Part shown: positions 7,658-10,271 of the stretch, piece after piece | Position numbering within the stretch: the stretch's first letter is position 1 | Layout of the letters: each line of letters begins with the position of its first letter | Assembly (NCBI GenBank): GCA_009777685.1 | Contig: WRLJ01000044.1 | Coordinates: 1-10,271 of the forward strand | Length of the DNA: 10,271 bases | From: Oscillospiraceae bacterium | GTDB taxonomy: Bacteria > Bacillota > Clostridia > Oscillospirales > UBA929 | Direction: 5' to 3' | The notes under the pieces: generated by a model | The model's input: only the letters and a program-made list of their open reading frames with translations | Told to the model about the DNA's origin: nothing | The model's database searches: none | Made by a program: the position numbers and the translations under genes

Positions 7658-8347
7658 ATGAGCGAACGCAAAATCCTGGGTGTGATCGGGGGCATGGGCC
7701 CGCTGGCGACGTGCGAGTTCCTGCGGGGGCTGGTCGAGCATACCGCCGCGTCATGCGACCAGGAGCATCTGGATGTCTTGACGTATTCCCACGCCTCTCT
7801 GCCGGGGCGCACGGAGGCCCTGCTCGCGGGCGACGCGCGCGCGCTGCTGGACATGCTCGTCGAGGACGCGCAGATGCTCCGGCGCGGGGGCGCGCAGGTG
7901 CTGGCCATCCCCTGCAATACCTCGCATGTGTTCTATGATGACATTCAGGCGGCGGCCGGCATCCCCGTCATCCATATCGTGCGCGAGACGGTGCGCTCGC
8001 TGGAGCCGGGCGTGACCGCCGCCGTGCTGGCCACCGAGGGAACGGTCCGCTCCGACCTCTACCGGCGCGAGGGCGAGGCGGCGGGCCTGCGGGTGATCTA
8101 TCCGCCTCCGGAGGTCCAGCGGCGCGTCACGGATATCATTGAGCAGGTCAAGGCGGGCGGGCGGCTGGATACCTGGGCGTTGCGCGCCGCGGCGGAATCC
8201 CTGAACGGGGCGTGTGACCGCGTGATTCTGGGCTGTACGGAACTGAGCTGCGCCGCGCGCGGCGGCCCGAGGGAGCCGGTCTTCCTGGACGCGATGGACG
8301 TGCTGATCCGCGAGAGCATCCGGCATTGCGGGGGCACGTACCGATAG
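7658..8347 (+). CDS. Aspartate racemase (Asp/Glu racemase family)
   Basis: The 229-residue product is a PLP-independent two-cysteine racemase. Both catalytic cysteines are present: C86 in IPCNTSH and C193 in LGCTELS. The N-terminal GGMGPLAT (11-18) is typical of aspartate rather than glutamate (MurI) racemases. Length is normal (about 225-240). It interconverts L- and D-aspartate in the cytoplasm. Here the D-Asp is most likely used by the ATP-grasp ligase encoded just upstream, as with the racD gene beside the D-Asp ligase gene of E. faecium. GGAGG (7646-7650) lies 7 bases before the ATG, and the 16-base gap to the upstream gene suggests co-transcription. Related racemases acting on other amino acids are possible, so substrate rests partly on context. 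Confidence 0.9.
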   Translation: MSERKILGVIGGMGPLATCEFLRGLVEHTAASCDQEHLDVLTYSHASLPGRTEALLAGDARALLDMLVEDAQMLRRGGAQVLAIPCNTSHVFYDDIQAAAGIPVIHIVRETVRSLEPGVTAAVLATEGTVRSDLYRREGEAAGLRVIYPPPEVQRRVTDIIEQVKAGGRLDTWALRAAAESLNGACDRVILGCTELSCAARGGPREPVFLDAMDVLIRESIRHCGGTYR

Positions 8348-8376
8348 AAGTTGCTGGAAGAGATCGGGGTGTATAG

Positions 8377-10271
8377 ATGCGCACATTAGGGCAGGCCCTG
8401 GAGGCCCTGGAGGCCGCGGGACTGGTGACGGAGAGCCGCGCGGCGGACGGCTCCGCCCCTGTCTCGTCCGTGACCTGCGATTCCCGCCAGGCCGGTCCCG
8501 GCGCGCTGTTTGTCTGCAAAGGCGCGGCGTTTCAGCCTGAATATTTGCGGCAGGCCCTGGAGCGCGGCGCGGCCGCGTATGTTTCCGAGGTCTGTTATGA
8601 CGTTCCCGGCGCGCCGGGGAGGATTCTCGTCTCCGACGTCCGCGCCGCCATGGCGGTGCTGGGGGCGTGGTTTTACCGCGGCGCGCGGGACGCCTTCCGG
8701 CTGATCGGCATCACGGGCACGAAGGGCAAGTCCACGGCGGCGTATTTTATCAAGTTTATCCTCGACGACTATCTGGCCGCGGACCGGCGGCCCGAAAGCG
8801 CGATCCTGTCGACGCTGGAAACCTACGACGGCCTGCGGCGCGCCCCCGCCGCGCTGACCACGCCGGAGCCGCTGGACTTGCACGCGCACTTTGCCCGCGC
8901 GGCGGAGGCGAAGATTCCCTATTTCACGATGGAGGTCTCCAGCCAGGCGCTCAAGACCGGCCGCACGGCCGGCGTGCGCTTTGACGCCGGATGCTTTTTG
9001 AACTTCGGGGAAGACCACATCAGCCCCGCCGAGCATCCCGATCTGGAGGATTATTTTCAGTCCAAGCTGAAGCTGCCAGCCCAGTGCGACACCCTGTGCG
9101 TCAACCTCGGCACGGCGCGCGCGGACCGTGTGCTGGAGGCCGCGCGCGCGGCCCGGCGCGTGATCACCTTCGGGCTGGACGAGCGGGCCGACGTGTACGG
9201 CTACGGCGTGGCCAAGGCCGGGGACGCGCTGCGCTTCCGCGTGCGGACCGCGCGCTTTGACCGCCCCTTTTCGATCACGGTCCCGGGGCTGTTCAACGTG
9301 GAAAACGCGCTGGCGGCGATCGCCGTCTGCACCGCGCTGGAGATTCCGGAGCGGCATATTTACATGGGGCTATGCAAGGCCCGCGCCGGCGGGCGCATGG
9401 AGGCGTATTCCTCCGCCGACGGACGGGTGACGGCCATTGTCGACTACGCGCACAACGCCATGAGCTTTGAAGCCCTGTTTTCCTCCGTGGCGCGGGAATA
9501 CCCCGGCCGCGCGGTCACCGCCGTCTTCGGCGCGCCGGGCGGCAAGGCGCACTCGCGCCGGCAAAGCCTCGGCGAAATCGCGGGCCGGTACGCCGGGCGC
9601 GTGATCCTGACCGAGGACGACCCCGGCCCGGAGTCCGCGGCCGATATCTGCCGCGAAATCGCCGCGCATGTCGGCGATACCCCCTGCGAAATCATCGAGG
9701 ACCGCGGCGCGGCCATCGAGGCGGCCATTCTGGGCGCGGAGCCGGACGCCGTCGTGATTATCGCCGGCAAGGGCCATGAGGCGGCGCAGAGGCGCGGGAC
9801 GGAGCGCGTTCCCTGCCTGTCCGACGCCGCCCGCGCGCGCGGCGCGCTGAAGACCTACAACCGGGAGCGCAGGCTCGACCCCGAGGAGCTGGCGGACACC
9901 CTGACCTGTGTCCTGCCGTCCCTGCGCGCCCTGCGCGGGCGGACGGCGGTGGTCGCCCCCGCCGGCGCGGCCCTGGAGGAGGAGACGGCGCTGGACGCGC
10001 TGTGCGCCGATATCGCGCTGCTGCGGGCGGCCGGGGCGCGCGTGGCGGTGACGGTGCCTCCGGGGGAGGCGGCGGGGCTGTCGGAGGCCCTGAAACGCCA
10101 TGAGGAGACCGCCGCGGACGCGGCGGGCGCGGACGCGCGGACGCTGGAACGGATGCTGACTGCAGGCGCGCTTCCGGTGTTGGAAACGCCGGACCCGGCG
10201 GCCTTGGCCGCGAGCCTGAAGGCGGATGCGCTGATCTGCCTGCGCGACTCGGCGGGTCTGGTTTTGGACCC
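8377..10271 (+). CDS. murE: MurE-type UDP-MurNAc-tripeptide ligase (probably L-lysine-adding) fused to a kinase-like domain; 3'-truncated
   Basis: The frame starts at ATG 8377, directly after an in-frame TAG, and is open to the window end (631 residues visible). Residues 1 to about 495 are a complete MurE, the cytoplasmic ligase that adds the third amino acid to UDP-MurNAc-L-Ala-D-Glu. Visible motifs are CDSR in the UDP-binding domain, the P-loop TGTKGKST (113-120), TTPE (161-164), EVSSQA (186-191), EDHISPAEHP with the probable carbamylated lysine K230, GGRME (338-342), DYAHN (356-360) and IIAGKGHE (461-468). KGAAF, GTKGK and the DHI..EHP stretch resemble the streptococcal L-lysine ligase. 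The specificity box reads DDPG (414-417), not the DNPR of meso-diaminopimelate enzymes. After about residue 505 comes extra sequence resembling the N-terminus of acetylglutamate kinase (519-563) without its lysine and glycine motifs. A weak GGGG (8366-8369) precedes the start. Confidence 0.92.
   Translation, partial: MRTLGQALEALEAAGLVTESRAADGSAPVSSVTCDSRQAGPGALFVCKGAAFQPEYLRQALERGAAAYVSEVCYDVPGAPGRILVSDVRAAMAVLGAWFYRGARDAFRLIGITGTKGKSTAAYFIKFILDDYLAADRRPESAILSTLETYDGLRRAPAALTTPEPLDLHAHFARAAEAKIPYFTMEVSSQALKTGRTAGVRFDAGCFLNFGEDHISPAEHPDLEDYFQSKLKLPAQCDTLCVNLGTARADRVLEAARAARRVITFGLDERADVYGYGVAKAGDALRFRVRTARFDRPFSITVPGLFNVENALAAIAVCTALEIPERHIYMGLCKARAGGRMEAYSSADGRVTAIVDYAHNAMSFEALFSSVAREYPGRAVTAVFGAPGGKAHSRRQSLGEIAGRYAGRVILTEDDPGPESAADICREIAAHVGDTPCEIIEDRGAAIEAAILGAEPDAVVIIAGKGHEAAQRRGTERVPCLSDAARARGALKTYNRERRLDPEELADTLTCVLPSLRALRGRTAVVAPAGAALEEETALDALCADIALLRAAGARVAVTVPPGEAAGLSEALKRHEETAADAAGADARTLERMLTAGALPVLETPDPAALAASLKADALICLRDSAGLVLD
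9889..10271 (+). other. Degenerate amino-acid-kinase-like (ArgB-like) C-terminal domain of the MurE fusion
   Basis: Residues 505-631 of the MurE reading frame lie beyond the usual MurE end. The order LRGRTAVVAPAGAALEEE (519-536), a helix ending in ADIALLRAAGARVAVTV (544-560), then PPG, follows the start of ArgB: a strand with K-x-G-G, a helix ending D-x-x-L-L-x-x-x-G, a second strand, and HGGG. The catalytic lysine, the paired glycines and the HGGG loop are replaced (APAGA, VPPG), so kinase activity is unlikely in the visible part. The domain is cut off by the window end. The assignment is by pattern and could be wrong. Confidence 0.5.

Noticed and set aside
2027..10101. Other long - strand frames, at 2027-3025, 3573-4862, 4953-6287, 6214-7917, 8386-9357 and 9370-10101
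   Set aside because: All lie opposite genes with clear family motifs and show the same Arg/Gln/His/Ala-rich low-information composition. They are by-products of high G+C.

Overview
The window looks like chromosomal DNA from a high-G+C member of the Firmicutes (Clostridia-like). G+C is high by eye, and codon third positions are strongly G/C. The evidence for Firmicutes is the gene order glmU-like / pth / mfd, which matches the gcaD(glmU)-prs-ctc-pth-fin-mfd neighbourhood of Bacillus with some genes missing, together with strong AGGAGG-type ribosome binding sites. A more precise assignment (for example Christensenellales or Oscillospirales) would be a guess. Every supported gene is on the + strand. 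I see no tRNA, rRNA, CRISPR array, insertion sequence or phage gene.

Left block (3-6305): a 5'-truncated protein of unknown function, possibly the effector part of a large regulator. It is followed closely by a shortened GlmU that keeps the acetyltransferase beta-helix but has lost the uridylyltransferase domain, then peptidyl-tRNA hydrolase (stop and start overlap as TGATG), then a full-length Mfd transcription-repair coupling factor starting at TTG. Gaps of 21, -1 and 31 bases suggest one transcription unit.

Right block (6306-10271): a 109-base spacer carries a good extended -10 promoter (TTGAAG-17-TACACT) with a 10-base palindrome at the expected transcription start. It drives three closely spaced genes: an ATP-grasp ligase resembling the D-aspartate ligase of Enterococcus faecium, an aspartate racemase, and a MurE ligase of the streptococcal L-lysine-adding type. 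Together they read as a peptidoglycan module. The racemase makes D-Asp, MurE puts a diamino acid (probably L-Lys) at stem position 3, and the ATP-grasp enzyme adds D-Asp to its side chain as the cross-bridge residue.

The most unusual points are the MurE reading frame, which continues past the normal MurE end into a degenerate amino-acid-kinase (ArgB-like) domain and runs off the window, and the GlmU without its nucleotidyltransferase half.
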